Source of the DNA: Gammaproteobacteria bacterium
Lineage (GTDB): Bacteria; Pseudomonadota; Gammaproteobacteria; Steroidobacterales; Steroidobacteraceae
Assembly (NCBI GenBank): GCA_028293745.1
Contig: JAQGOF010000035.1
Location: forward strand, 1-56,874
Length of the DNA stretch: 56,874 nucleotides
Direction of reading: 5' to 3'
Part shown: positions 44,264 through 53,582 of the stretch, piece after piece
How positions within the stretch are numbered: position 1 is the first letter of the stretch
How the letters are laid out: the number at the start of each line of letters is the position of its first letter
Translations under genes and position numbers: made by a program
The notes under the pieces: model-generated
Seen by the model: the letters and a program-made list of their open reading frames with translations, nothing else
Databases searched by the model: none
What the model was told of the DNA's origin: nothing

Positions 44264-46558
44264 ATGAGCATCGTGAAAGACAGCATCGACGTCATCAACG
44301 TGAGCCGGCGCACCTTCCTTGGCGCGATTCCCGCCGCCGGCCTAGTCCTGGCGGTCGGTTTTCCGCGGTTCGCGCTCTCCAGCGATGAGCCGAAATATGG
44401 CGCCGACTCGATGCCGCACGGCTGGGTCGACGACCCGCTGGTGTTCGTTGCCATTGCCACCGACGGCACAGTGACGATGACCTGCCACCGCCAGGAGATG
44501 GGGCAAGGCGTCCGTACGAGCCTGCCGATGGTCATTGCCGATGAGTTGGAAGCCGACTGGAGCCGCGTGCGGGTAACACAGGCGCAAGCCGATGAAGTGC
44601 GATTCGGCAACCAGGACACCGATGGATCGCGCAGCGTCCGTCACTTCTTCGAGCCGATGCGCCGCTGCGGCGCCGCGGCCCGGACCATGCTCGAGCAGGC
44701 CGCGGCAGCGCAATGGCGCGTACCGCTAGCCGAAGTAGCAGCGAACAATCACGAAGTTGTACATCGTTCGACAAACCGGAAATTGGGCTACGGTGCGTTG
44801 GCGAAGGCAGCCTCGCAGTTGCCGGTTCCTGCACGCCAGACGCTTCGTCTGAAAGCGCCGACGCAGTTTCGCTACATCGGCAAGGGCGACGTGAAGATCG
44901 TCGACGGGCCGGACATCGTTGCGGGACGTGGCATGTATGGAATCGACACGCAACTCGACGGGCTTCTGTACGCTGTCGTTGCGCGTCCGGCGGTCTACGG
45001 CGGCAAGGTCGTATCGCACGACGCGACCTCTGCGCTGAAGGTACCGGGAGTCGTACGCGTGATCGAGATCCCCGGTACGCCGCCGCCCTCGGAATTCCAG
45101 CCACTCGGTGGTATCGCCGTCATCGCGACCAACACGTGGGCGGCGATCCAGGGCCGCAACGCGCTGAAGATCCAGTGGAACGACGGTCTCAACGGATCGT
45201 ATGACTCGACGGCTTACAAAGCATCACTCGAGACCGCAACGCGCAAGCCCGGTCAAGTCGCGCGCAACCAAGGTGACGTCGCAGGCGCGCTGCAAGGCGC
45301 CCCGCGGCGCGTCCAAGCCGAGTACTACATTCCCCACATGGCACAGGCGCCTATGGAGCCGCCGGCGGCGACCGCCCGAATTGTCAATGGCCGCTGCGAA
45401 GTGTGGGCCGCGGTGCAGGCGCCGCAGGCCACGCACGATCGCGTCTCGAAGCGCCTCGGCCTTCCCTCAGATCGTGTGACCGTGAACGTCACGCTGTTGG
45501 GCGGTGGATTCGGGCGCAAATCGAAGCCGGACTACGCCGTCGAGGCGGCGTTGCTCTCTCAAGCGATGGACGGCAAGCCTGTCAAGGTCACGTGGACGCG
45601 CGAAGACGATATCCAGCATTCGTACTACCACACGGTGTCGGTGGAGCATCTTGAGGCGGGGCTCAACGCGGCAGGCAAGCCGATCGCCTGGCTGCACCGC
45701 AGCGCCGCGCCGTCCATCAAGTCCATCTTCGGGCCCGATCCCCAGCATGAGCAGCCGTTCGAGCGCGGCATGGGATTAGTGAACGTGCCGTTCGACATTC
45801 CGAACCTGCGCATCGAGAACCCCGAAGCCGCGGCACACACGCGCATCGGCTGGTTTCGATCCGTATCGAACATCCCGCATGCGTTCGCAATCCAGTCGTT
45901 TGTTGCCGAGCTCGCCGCGGCCGCCGGACACGACCCGAAGGATTACCTGCTGGACCTGATCGGCCCCGCGCGGCGCATCGATCCTCGCAACATGGACGAC
46001 TCCTGGAACTACACCGAGTCGCCGCTTGTGTACCCACTCGACACCGGAAGGCTTCGGCGAGTGATCGAAACCGCGGCTCAGCAAGCGGCGTGGGGCAGGA
46101 AGATGCCGGCCGGGCATGGGCTCGGCATAGCAGCGCACTACAGCTTCCTCTCGTACGTGGCCGTGGTCATCGAGGTCGCGGTCGGCAACAAAGGCGATCT
46201 CACCATTGCACGAGCCGACATCGCCTTCGACTGCGGGCCTCAGGTCAACCCGGAACGCGTCCGCTCGCAACTTGAAGGCGCCTGCGTGATGGGGCTGGGG
46301 AACGCCCTCCACTCCGAAATCACTTTCAAGGCGGGCCGCGTCGAGCAGGGCAACTTCAACAACTTTCGAGTCGCCCGTATGAATGAAACAGCGCGCGACA
46401 TTCGGGTGCACTTGATCCCAGCGGATTTTTCAACCCCGCTGGGCGGTGTCGGTGAACCCGGAGTACCGCCGATTGCGCCGGCACTATGCAACGCCATCTT
46501 TGCCGCGACGGGCAAGCGGATCCGCCGACTGCCCATCGCCGGCCAGCTCAGCGCCTGA
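44264..46558 (+). CDS. Molybdenum hydroxylase large subunit (IorB/aldehyde-oxidase type)
   Basis: A 764-residue catalytic subunit carrying the molybdopterin cytosine dinucleotide cofactor. It starts with a twin-arginine signal ([19 protein letters not shown]), so the heterodimer is exported folded to the periplasm, with the small subunit probably travelling along. Recognisable cofactor-binding regions are [61 protein letters not shown] and the active-site Glu near residue 730 in [15 protein letters not shown]. Enzymes of this group hydroxylate N-heterocycles or oxidise aldehydes with water as oxygen source. The substrate cannot be deduced. No maturation factor (XdhC/MocA type) is in the window, so it must be provided elsewhere. 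Confidence 0.93.
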   Translation: MSIVKDSIDVINVSRRTFLGAIPAAGLVLAVGFPRFALSSDEPKYGADSMPHGWVDDPLVFVAIATDGTVTMTCHRQEMGQGVRTSLPMVIADELEADWSRVRVTQAQADEVRFGNQDTDGSRSVRHFFEPMRRCGAAARTMLEQAAAAQWRVPLAEVAANNHEVVHRSTNRKLGYGALAKAASQLPVPARQTLRLKAPTQFRYIGKGDVKIVDGPDIVAGRGMYGIDTQLDGLLYAVVARPAVYGGKVVSHDATSALKVPGVVRVIEIPGTPPPSEFQPLGGIAVIATNTWAAIQGRNALKIQWNDGLNGSYDSTAYKASLETATRKPGQVARNQGDVAGALQGAPRRVQAEYYIPHMAQAPMEPPAATARIVNGRCEVWAAVQAPQATHDRVSKRLGLPSDRVTVNVTLLGGGFGRKSKPDYAVEAALLSQAMDGKPVKVTWTREDDIQHSYYHTVSVEHLEAGLNAAGKPIAWLHRSAAPSIKSIFGPDPQHEQPFERGMGLVNVPFDIPNLRIENPEAAAHTRIGWFRSVSNIPHAFAIQSFVAELAAAAGHDPKDYLLDLIGPARRIDPRNMDDSWNYTESPLVYPLDTGRLRRVIETAAQQAAWGRKMPAGHGLGIAAHYSFLSYVAVVIEVAVGNKGDLTIARADIAFDCGPQVNPERVRSQLEGACVMGLGNALHSEITFKAGRVEQGNFNNFRVARMNETARDIRVHLIPADFSTPLGGVGEPGVPPIAPALCNAIFAATGKRIRRLPIAGQLSA

Positions 46559-46699
46559 TGCGCCCTGACGGGCCCGTTTCATCTGAAACGCTTCACAGTT
46601 TCCGCGAAATCGGCGCGCAGTACCCGCGAGAAACACTAACTTCCGAAGCCGCGAGCGATTCCGCGAGCACACAAGAAGCGGACGGAACTGGAGAACGCC

Positions 46700-47152
46700 A
46701 TGCAAAAACTTTCAATGACACTGCCAATCATAGTAGCCAGCGCGCTTCTCGGCGCATGCGCCACAACGGGCTCAGGTTACAGCCGCAATGACCTGCATGC
46801 TGAGGCGAGCGTTCAGTACGGCGTGATCGAGTCCGTGCGGCCGGTGAATGTTGACGGCACACACTCTGGGATCGGCGCCGGCGCCGGCGCTGTGCTAGGC
46901 GGACTCGCAGGCAGCCAGATCGGCCACGGCGCAGGAAGCGCCGCAGGAGCCGTGGTAGGTGCGGTCGCTGGTGGGCTCGGCGGAAACTATCTCGAAAACC
47001 GCGCCACCAGCACTCATGGCTATGAGATCGTAGTGCGTCTCACAGATCAGCGCACGATCTCGGTGGTGCAGGGTGCGGGAGATTCGCTGCGCGCCGGCGA
47101 TCGCGTGCGTGTAGTTACCGGTGCTGACGGCTCGCGCGTCGAGCGCTCGTGA
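46700..47152 (+). CDS. Glycine-zipper outer-membrane lipoprotein (SlyB/PcP-like)
   Basis: A 150-residue lipoprotein. The signal peptide ends in the lipobox LLGAC with Cys20. The middle holds a glycine-zipper two-TM domain, IGAGAGAVLGGLAGSQIGHG followed by GSAAGAVVGAVAGGLGGNYLE, and the C-terminal part is a beta-rich domain (YEIVVRLTDQRTISVVQG, GDRVRVVTG). Proteins of this family insert in the outer membrane and help envelope stability under stress; SlyB of enterobacteria is PhoP-regulated. Length and order match the family closely. ATG at 46700 has GGAG about 9 bases before it. It stands alone behind the hydroxylase genes. Confidence 0.92.
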   Translation: MQKLSMTLPIIVASALLGACATTGSGYSRNDLHAEASVQYGVIESVRPVNVDGTHSGIGAGAGAVLGGLAGSQIGHGAGSAAGAVVGAVAGGLGGNYLENRATSTHGYEIVVRLTDQRTISVVQGAGDSLRAGDRVRVVTGADGSRVERS

Positions 47153-47348
47153 GCTTTACGGGCGGAACACCCATGACGACGACATACTTGTCCTGACGCC
47201 GCTGCCCAGGAGCCCCGCGCAGCGCTGAATCCTCAAGGTGAGGCAGCGCAGCGACGGCGGTACGCAGATCATGTGTTGATACGACGGTCTTGTCGCGTTA
47301 GTTACCAGCGTACGAATCTTCGTGGTCGTACGCGCGTGGGAAGACTCA

Positions 47349-47515
47349 ATGACACTCAAATGCATCAATCCCGAGAGCCTGCCAACGCCGGAAACGTACA
47401 CCCAGGTCGTCATCGCGACAGGCAGAAGGTGGTTGCATTTCTGGACAAAAGCGGAGGCTGTTGGACTTGGAGCAGCGGCTCCATTCCGCTAGCCTGTTTG
47501 CTTATCATCGACTGA
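47349..47515 (+). pseudogene. RidA-family protein, frameshifted N-terminal remnant
   Basis: ATG at 47349 opens a frame beginning MTLKCINPESLPTPETYTQV and VIATG, the usual start of a RidA/YjgF/UK114 protein. After 25 codons the similarity moves to another frame (GCISGQKRRLLDLEQRL, where relatives have VFISGQ-x-A-x-D), implying a frameshift near 47424, and nothing of the rest (about 100 residues, with the catalytic Arg) remains. A dead fragment. Confidence 0.5.
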
Positions 47516-47533
47516 GAGCCCGAGGTTCATGCA

Positions 47534-48232
47534 ATGGAGACGGTAGAAGAGATCCAGCGGGTACTGGAGCGACTTACTGTCGGCGATCGGCTCGCTATCG
47601 GACGCTGGCTCCAGGAGCTCGACCGCGCGGGAACGAAGGGATACGGGGTCGCGGAGCCAGGCGCGACATATGCAGCCGCAGACCCGCCCTTCATGACACT
47701 CGAAGAATTCTTCAAATTCGAGGAGCACAGCAAGATCCGCCACGAATACGTCGATGGCGCTGTCTTCGCGATGTCGGGCGCCAGCGTAGCGCACGAACGG
47801 ATCCGCCATCGGCTGGTGATGGCCTTTGGGAATCACCTCATTGGCGGTCCGTGTCAGGTGTTCTCAAGCGGCATGCAACTCGTGATCCGCCGCGAAGCGA
47901 GTGAGAGCTGCTACTACCCTGATGTCATGGTCGATTGTCGCCGCGACGCGTGGGGCAGCCATTTCGTGCGCAGCCCCACGCTGGTTCTCGAGATCCTGTC
48001 GCCCTCGACACAACTCACCGATCGGCGGGAAAAGCTGCAGAACTATCGGCTGATCGATTCAGTGGAGGAGTATGTGCTCGCCGCGCAGGACGAGCACAAG
48101 CTGACAATTTATCATCGGGCGGACGGATGGCGGCCGCAGGTTTGTGCGGGTGTGGAAGGAGCAGCCGAATTCCGCTCCATCGGTCTGGTGCTGCCGCTGA
48201 AGGCCGTCTATGGCGATATTCTGAGCGGCTGA
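47534..48232 (+). CDS. Uma2-family putative endonuclease
   Basis: A 232-residue protein of the Uma2 (DUF820) family with a PD-(D/E)XK nuclease core. The core (about 50-225) contains MTLEEFFKFEEHSKIRHEYVDGAVFAMSG, YYPDVMVDC with the Pro-Asp of the active site (129-130), and PTLVLEILSPSTQ with Glu153, followed by REKLQNYRLIDSVEEYVLA. An N-terminal extension of about 45 residues (VEEIQRVLERLTVGDRLAIGRWLQ) resembles the helical part of small antitoxin-like proteins and is not part of the nuclease core. Uma2 genes are numerous in cyanobacteria and other phyla and often occur singly; the biological target is unknown. It lies next to a RidA remnant and a dead transporter gene. Confidence 0.9.
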   Translation: METVEEIQRVLERLTVGDRLAIGRWLQELDRAGTKGYGVAEPGATYAAADPPFMTLEEFFKFEEHSKIRHEYVDGAVFAMSGASVAHERIRHRLVMAFGNHLIGGPCQVFSSGMQLVIRREASESCYYPDVMVDCRRDAWGSHFVRSPTLVLEILSPSTQLTDRREKLQNYRLIDSVEEYVLAAQDEHKLTIYHRADGWRPQVCAGVEGAAEFRSIGLVLPLKAVYGDILSG

Positions 48233-48419
48233 GCTGCAAGCGCAGTCCGCGGCCCACGACGGGCGAGTTGTGCTGATTCCGCCGCGGGTCGCCGCATCTG
48301 TGCACGCAAGTACCTTCTCGCCTTAATCGAAGTCGCCATCCTGCTCGGCTTGTCTGCTCTAACTTCACTCATGGTCGGCCAGGTACTGGAGTATGTATTC
48401 TGGACGGATCATGAGGACC

Positions 48420-49820
48420 TCATTGTGCGGGGCGCCGGATCGCGGACGATGCCGCTTTGACAGGCAGGATAATGTTGTTCTTGCTGCCCGCGGTCTCCTG
48501 CAGCAGCCATATCGACACTATCGTGATCGCGCATGCGATGGCCATGTAGATCGAAATCCCGACCGTGCGGCGATATTCGGTGAGCAGCGCCGTGGCGATG
48601 ATGGGTGCAAAGGCACCGCCAAGAATGGCGCCAAGCTGATAGCCCAGCGAAACGCCCGAGTAGCGTACGTCGGTGCTGAACATCTCGGAGACGAACGCAG
48701 CCTGCGGCCCGTACATCATCGCAACGAACACCTGGGCCACGCCGATGCCAACGCAGATCCACAGGAACGATCCCGTGTCGAGCAAGGGAAAGACTGCGAA
48801 GCTCCACGCAGCCAGCAATGCAGCGCCAGCCATGTAGATGCCGCGTCTGCCGTAACGATCGGACCACACAGCCGCGATGAGCAGCGACGGCACCATGACA
48901 ACGGCGCCCACGAGCACTCCGGCGAGCATCGTGCTGCGCGAGACGTGCGGACCCATCGCACCGGTGCCGTAAGCGATCACGAAGGCGATCAGAATGTAGA
49001 AAGGTACTTGCACGGCCAGCTACGCGCCCGCTACCAGCGCAATCTGCTTCGGATGCGTACGCAACACTTCCAGCACCGGCGAGCGTCTGCGCTCGCTCTT
49101 CCCGGCATGAGCCTTGAGCTGGCTCTCTCGGCCCTGACCGGTCTGCCGCAGCTTCAAGAACGCCGCGGTGTCTTCCAACCCGAGCTGCACGAACAGCGCG
49201 ACGGCAATGAGCGTGATGCTGAAAAGGAAAGGCAGGCGCCAACCCCAGTGCATGAATGCCTGCTGCGAGGTATTGGCAGTCACCAGCAGGAAGGCAAGGT
49301 TGGCGAGAATGACGCCGGCGGGTGCACCGACCTGCGCGAAACTACCGTAAAACCCGCGCCTGTCGGGCGGCGCGCTTTCTGTGGCGATCAGCACCGCGCC
49401 GCCCCACTGACCGCCGATCGCTATGCCCTGCACGAACCGCAGCACGATCAACAGCACTGGAGCCGCGACCCCGACAGATGCATACGATGGCAGGCAACCG
49501 ATGAGAGTGGTCGCCAAGCCCATCATTATCAGTGCAATGACCAGCGCCTTCTTGCGGCCGACGCGGTCGCCGAAGTGACCGAAGACGATGCCGCCCAGCG
49601 GCCGGGCCACGAAGCCAACGGCAAACGTGCTGAAGGAGGCGAGCAGCGCGACGGCGGCCGGCATGTCCGCCGGGAAAAATACCGTAGGAAATATCAGCGC
49701 CGCGGCAGTCCCATACAGGAAGAAGTATTACCACTCGATACTGGTGCCCGCCAGCGTCGCCAGAGCGATTCTGCGGATGAAGCGTTCGTCGATGCGCTCG
49801 GGCCTGCATGTACTCTTCAT
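48420..49820 (-). pseudogene. MHS-type MFS transporter gene with two in-frame stop codons
   Basis: From ATG at 49820 the frame codes for a metabolite:H+ symporter (MHS, ProP-like) of 466 codons: ALATLAGTSIEW, YFFLYGTAAALIFPTVFFP, FVARPLGGIVFGHFGDRVGRKKALV, FVQGIAIGGQWGGAVLIATE, and the C-terminal half AYGTGAMGPHVSRSTMLAG to YRRTVGISIYMA. It is interrupted by TAA at 49730-49728 (codon 31, where relatives have the Tyr of EWYDFFLYG) and TAG at 49022-49020 (codon 267). Apart from these two nonsense changes the frame is unbroken from end to end, so inactivation looks recent. A long plus-strand frame covers the same DNA but is only its shadow. Substrate unknown; MHS carriers take up organic acids or osmolytes. 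Confidence 0.85.
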
Positions 49821-49887
49821 TCTCCCTGCCTCGCGCAACCTGGTAATGCTGTAATCGCAGTGCAGTGGCGATTCCCGCCATCGCAGA

Positions 49888-50040
49888 TCAGCGGTTCGTG
49901 CTCCAGAGCCAACGCAGGGTGTCAGGGAAAATCGCGCCGCCGTGCGCGAGCGAATGGCCACCGGTACTCACGACGAGTCGATGCGCGTAGTCTTTGTAGG
50001 CCAATGCCGCCAGAGGGTGGGTGGGGAAGGCTAAGCTGGC
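49888..50040 (-). pseudogene. Esterase (alpha/beta hydrolase), C-terminal remnant
   Basis: A frame ending at TGA 49890-49888 reads ALAYKDYAHRLVVSTGG, then HSLAHGGAIFPDTLRWLW. GGHSLAHGG with the catalytic His and the following PDTLRWLW are typical of the C terminus of enterochelin-esterase-like hydrolases, some of which are fused to SMP-30 domains. Nothing of the nucleophile half is present. Confidence 0.5.
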
Positions 50041-50207
50041 GGAAAATAAAGCATTTAACTCCGCGGAGCGGACGGGACTCGAAATTCGCTTACGCTGCTT
50101 CTACCGCCTCGCGGACGGTGTTGATTGGGCGCTTGGCAATCGTCGTCACCAATCGCTTTTTCCCAGAGCCCTGACGGCTCAGGAAAACACATCCCTTTTC
50201 GTGATCT

Positions 50208-50456
50208 TCAGCACGGCAAGGCGACGATGCAAATAAGTGGCATGGTTTCCGCGGTTTCAACGCAGCTGTGTAGGAGCCCGATGAACGACATCCTGGGTGT
50301 TGCCAAGGTGTTGCCGATGGGAGAGTTACAACAGCCGGCGTACCAGCGAAGCAGCCCCTTCTCCGTCAGCCGCATGCAGGCCAGCGCTTCGATACCCTGG
50401 GTGAAGATAATGTTCTTCGGGAGAATCCCGCTGCTCTCGTAGCGCTTCGCCGCGAG
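50208..50456 (-). pseudogene. DUF6151-family protein fragment
   Basis: A minus-strand frame without start codon reads AKRYESSGILPKNIIFTQGI, EALACMRLTEKGLLRWYAGC, CNSPIGNTLATPRMSFIGLL and stops at TGA 50210-50208. This is the middle of a DUF6151 protein (related to GFA-type zinc proteins), where RWYAGCC..PIGNT is the most conserved part. The N-terminal third and the C terminus are missing. It directly abuts the end of the aldehyde dehydrogenase gene. Confidence 0.6.
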
Positions 50457-50459
50457 GAC

Positions 50460-51878
50460 TCATTCCGCGCGCCCTTCCCGGTAGCCCACTTGCGCACCAC
50501 CCGATTGTGTCTGCGAGATCACCACCGTCTTAATGTTGACGAACTCCTTGATCCCATAATGTGACAGCTCGCGTCCGTAGCCGCTGGCCTTGACGCCGCC
50601 AAACGGCAGCTTCGGGTGGGACTGGACCACCCCATTGACGAATACCGAGCCAGCATCGATTGAGTGGGCAGCGATGCGCTCGGCGCGATCCAGATCGCGA
50701 GAGAAGATTCCTCCCCCGAGGCCGAAGATCGAATCGTTCGCCGTTTCGATCGCGGCAGCCTCGTCCTTCACAGTGATGACCGCCGCCACCGGCCCAAACA
50801 TCTCGTCGTCATATGCGGGCATGCCCGGCCGGACGTCTGTTAGCACGGTCGGCGGGTAGTAGGCACCGGGGCCGTCTGGTTTTTTGCCACCTGTCAAACA
50901 TCGTGCTCCCCTGGCGATGCTCGCCTCCACCTGAGCGTGAAGAGCATCGCGCAGGTCCTTGCGCGCCATCGGCCCGACATCCGTGTGGTCCGACATGGGA
51001 TCACCGACCTTGGCGGCTCGCATCTGCTGGACAAACAGCTCTTCGAATTGCGGCCGCAGCGCAGCGACGACGATGAAACGCTTGGCCGCGATGCAGCTCT
51101 GGCCCGAATTCACGAGTCGCCCTTTCGCGCTGAGCCGTGCGGCCTGTTCGAGATCGGCATCTTCCAACACGAGGTAGGCGTCGCTGCCGCCGAGCTCGAG
51201 AACACTCTTCTTGAGCATCTCGCCGGCCTTGCGCGCCACCGCTCGGCCAGCCGCCACACTGCCGGTGAGCGTCACCGCGCGAATGCGGGGGTCCTCTATG
51301 ACGCTATCGATCTTCTTCGAGCCGATGAGCAGTGTTCCAAACAAGTGTTGCGGAAATCCCGCCTTGCGCAGGAGATCCGGAATCGCAAGCGCGCAGCCCG
51401 GCACGTTGGAGGCATGCTTCAGCACCGCCGCGTTCCCGGCCATGAGAGCCGGTGCTGCGAACCGGAAGACCTGCCAGAAAGGAAAATTCCACGGCATGAT
51501 TGCAAGCACGACGCCGAGCGGCTCGAACGTGACAAAGCTGCGAGCGGCGCCGATGCTCACCACCTCGCGCGCGAGGAACTCTTCTGCGTGCTCTGCGAAG
51601 AAGTCACAAGCGCTGGCGCACTTCTGCGCCTCAGCGATGCCGTCCTTGATCGGCTTTCCCATCTCGTCTGCCATCAACTTGCCATAGTCGCGAGCTTGAT
51701 CACGCAACGCTCGAGCCGCCGCGCGCATCGGCACGGCGCGCTCGGCGAAGCTCCGGGTTCGCCACTCCCGGAACGCCTCCGATGCCGCCGCAAGGGTCGC
51801 GTCAACAGCCTCGGGCGCAGTTTCGTCGTACGAGGCGACCGTGGCCCCGGTCGCTGGGTTGATGGATGTAAATTGCAT
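50460..51878 (-). CDS. NAD(P)-dependent aldehyde dehydrogenase (succinate-semialdehyde type)
   Basis: A 472-residue cytoplasmic enzyme. Catalytic residues: Cys262 in LVNSGQSCIAAKRFIV, general base Glu228 in SVLELGGSDAYLVLED, oxyanion Asn131 in IMPWNFPFWQVFRFA and Lys154 in AAVLKHASNVPG. The C-terminal PFGGVKASGYGRELSHYGIKEFVNIKTV is typical of the succinate-semialdehyde dehydrogenase/GabD-Sad group, which turns semialdehydes into dicarboxylic acids. Length is slightly short of the E. coli enzymes, as in the Sad-like NAD-dependent branch. The gene stands alone between the DUF6151 fragment and a non-coding stretch, so its pathway is not evident; relatives also act on related short-chain aldehydes. 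Confidence 0.92.
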   Translation of the reverse strand: MQFTSINPATGATVASYDETAPEAVDATLAAASEAFREWRTRSFAERAVPMRAAARALRDQARDYGKLMADEMGKPIKDGIAEAQKCASACDFFAEHAEEFLAREVVSIGAARSFVTFEPLGVVLAIMPWNFPFWQVFRFAAPALMAGNAAVLKHASNVPGCALAIPDLLRKAGFPQHLFGTLLIGSKKIDSVIEDPRIRAVTLTGSVAAGRAVARKAGEMLKKSVLELGGSDAYLVLEDADLEQAARLSAKGRLVNSGQSCIAAKRFIVVAALRPQFEELFVQQMRAAKVGDPMSDHTDVGPMARKDLRDALHAQVEASIARGARCLTGGKKPDGPGAYYPPTVLTDVRPGMPAYDDEMFGPVAAVITVKDEAAAIETANDSIFGLGGGIFSRDLDRAERIAAHSIDAGSVFVNGVVQSHPKLPFGGVKASGYGRELSHYGIKEFVNIKTVVISQTQSGGAQVGYREGRAE

Positions 51879-52355
51879 AGGAGTGCGCCCGTCATCTGAT
51901 TAACAACCAGGAGGTGGGACCGGTTCCCGCTTCCAACAAGGCAAGTCTTCGACCCATGCTGATGCCGCATCGGCATCTTGAATGGACCATTGATGCACTA
52001 CAGAGGCGACCGCGGCATCCTGCCGGCCTTCGAACAATGCTTTTTACGTTTGGTGTCGCTCGCAATCCCCGTGCCGCGGCCGAGTTTTGAGTGGGCCTCG
52101 GTCGGCTGAGGCCCTACGCATCTCCGATAGCACGAGACTACCGAGCCGAGCGTGATGGGGGGCGTCACGGCCGAGATGCAATGGCTCGGCCAGAGGTCCG
52201 TAGCGCGATCAGGCAAGCGAAAGGGGGCTGAAGCCAGGGCGCACGTTCTTGGCCAGGTTGCGCCCCCCAGCTCAACTGCTCGGGAGCGGCGTTTGCTCGC
52301 TCAATGACGCCGATGCTGTGCGGAAAGACCCCTGCCCTTTACGGGTTCAAGCGCG
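51879..52355. other. Region between the aldehyde dehydrogenase and the uncharacterised gene at 52356
   Basis: About 480 bp with no supported gene. A hairpin with arms GGGCCTC (52093-52099) and GAGGCCC (52108-52114) around an 8-nt loop is present. The frame of the next gene stays open for some codons before its ATG, so part of this stretch may be its lost N terminus. Confidence 0.35.
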
Positions 52356-53249
52356 ATGCTCCGCGACACTGCCTACGTTCTAAAAAAGCTCGAGTGGATG
52401 CGTGCTGAGCGGATCTGGCCCAATGGGCTGCGTTACCTCTGGACGGATGCGTTTGGTGTCGTGCTGTATGTCTCTCTGTATCGAGAGCTCGGAGAGCAGC
52501 ACTGGTTGCAAGCGGCTGAGGAACTCGTCGCAGAGGTGGAACGGGTGCTCCGACGTCCACGTGGCCTGCGCATCGGTGAGGCGCCCGATCGGGACGGTCA
52601 GTACTTCCACTATCTGGCGATGTGGCTATTCGCGCTCGCACGGCTCGGCGATGTACGAACAGAATATCGCGCGCGCGGCACTGCCCTGGCACACGAGATT
52701 CATCCCGCGTTCGTGATCCCGCACAGGGGCGTGATCTGGAAAATGAAAGAAGACCTGAGCGCACCCTACCCAGGTACGGCTCTCGGGGCAATGGACGCCT
52801 ACGACGGCTACGTAGTGTACCGACTGTTGGATGAGACGGCGCTCGCGTCCGAAATCGGTGAGCTGCGCGAGCTCATCGAGCGGGACTATCGCAAGCTCGA
52901 GATCGGGCAGGATCTCGGGTTGGGTATGATGCTCTGGCTGGCACATTTCTTCCCCCAGGAGCCCTGGGCGCAGGTGCAATCCACGCGATCGTTGGGAACT
53001 CTGGACACAATGTGGATCGATCCACCGGGTTACTTCTGCCGCGCGCCTGGATTACCTCAAGTGAAGTTCGCATTCACCAACTATGGCGTCTCTCTGGGCC
53101 TGCAGGCAGCCGACGCCTGGCCCGAGCGTGTCACCCGTATCAACGATTTTTTCGAGCAGTGGCGCTCGGGCGATGAGTACGATCGCGAGGCGATTACCTG
53201 GGTGATGGCCTGCACTTCCCACCTCCCGGGCGTGTTTCTGGCGCAATAG
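52356..53249 (+). CDS. Conserved protein of unknown function, probable alpha/alpha-toroid
   Basis: A 297-residue protein without an assignable function. It contains segments recurring in a family of bacterial uncharacterised proteins: RIWPNGLRYLWTDAFGVVLY, GLRIGEAPDRDGQYFHYLAM, IWKMKEDLSAPYP and AYDGYVVYRLL. The spacing of aromatic- and Asp-rich helices (LWTDAFG, DRDGQYFHYL, DAYDGY) is reminiscent of six-hairpin glycosidases and cellobiose-epimerase-like toroids, which suggests a carbohydrate-related enzyme; this is inference only. The ATG at 52356 lacks a clear ribosome-binding site, and relatives appear to have more residues before LEWMRAERIWP, so the N terminus may be incomplete. No signal peptide; no operon partner. 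Confidence 0.7.
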   Translation: MLRDTAYVLKKLEWMRAERIWPNGLRYLWTDAFGVVLYVSLYRELGEQHWLQAAEELVAEVERVLRRPRGLRIGEAPDRDGQYFHYLAMWLFALARLGDVRTEYRARGTALAHEIHPAFVIPHRGVIWKMKEDLSAPYPGTALGAMDAYDGYVVYRLLDETALASEIGELRELIERDYRKLEIGQDLGLGMMLWLAHFFPQEPWAQVQSTRSLGTLDTMWIDPPGYFCRAPGLPQVKFAFTNYGVSLGLQAADAWPERVTRINDFFEQWRSGDEYDREAITWVMACTSHLPGVFLAQ

Positions 53250-53582
53250 TTCGATTCCGGATCGATCGACATGGCGCGACAGTTGGTAACGCAGAAAGCG
53301 ACTCTGCGCACGGCTGCGGGAGGGGCGGCCCTGTGCAGGGGCACATCCAGTAGCCAAACGCGGGGGCGTACGAAGAAGCTCCAGGGACCTAAGTCGCGCC
53401 CGTGCTTGATCTTCAAGCACGCCTTAACATATGTTGTGGGCTCATGACATGCGACGCAAATCGTCCTTGTCGCCGATTGACCTCACCCGCTGCGCCAATC
53501 GCAAGCCGTTTCCTGCATTTCGGGGCGATTGACAGTGACAGACGCAACAAGAAAAAAGTTGCATAGCTGCGATAATCCCGCC
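53250..53582. other. Intergenic region before the ECF sigma factor gene
   Basis: About 330 bp without a gene. It contains a perfect inverted repeat, CGTGCTTGA-TCT-TCAAGCACG, at 53401-53421 (9-bp arms, 3-nt loop), which may terminate the gene ending at 53249 or be an operator; the sequence after it is not T-rich. The promoter of the sigma-factor operon should also lie here. Confidence 0.45.

Noticed and set aside
48420..49820. Stop-codon reassignment or recoding to explain TAA and TAG inside the transporter gene
   Set aside because: Many other genes in the window use TAA, TAG and TGA as ordinary stops, and the two stops sit at positions where relatives have different residues.
48393..50174. 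A plus-strand open frame of 593 codons covering the transporter region
   Set aside because: It is antisense to the MHS transporter sequence, has low-complexity basic/polar composition, no domain and no ribosome-binding site; the minus-strand frame shows clear membrane-protein motifs.
52093..52114. Hairpin GGGCCTC/GAGGCCC as an IS end or attachment site
   Set aside because: No transposase, target duplication or tRNA lies nearby; it is a plain short inverted repeat.
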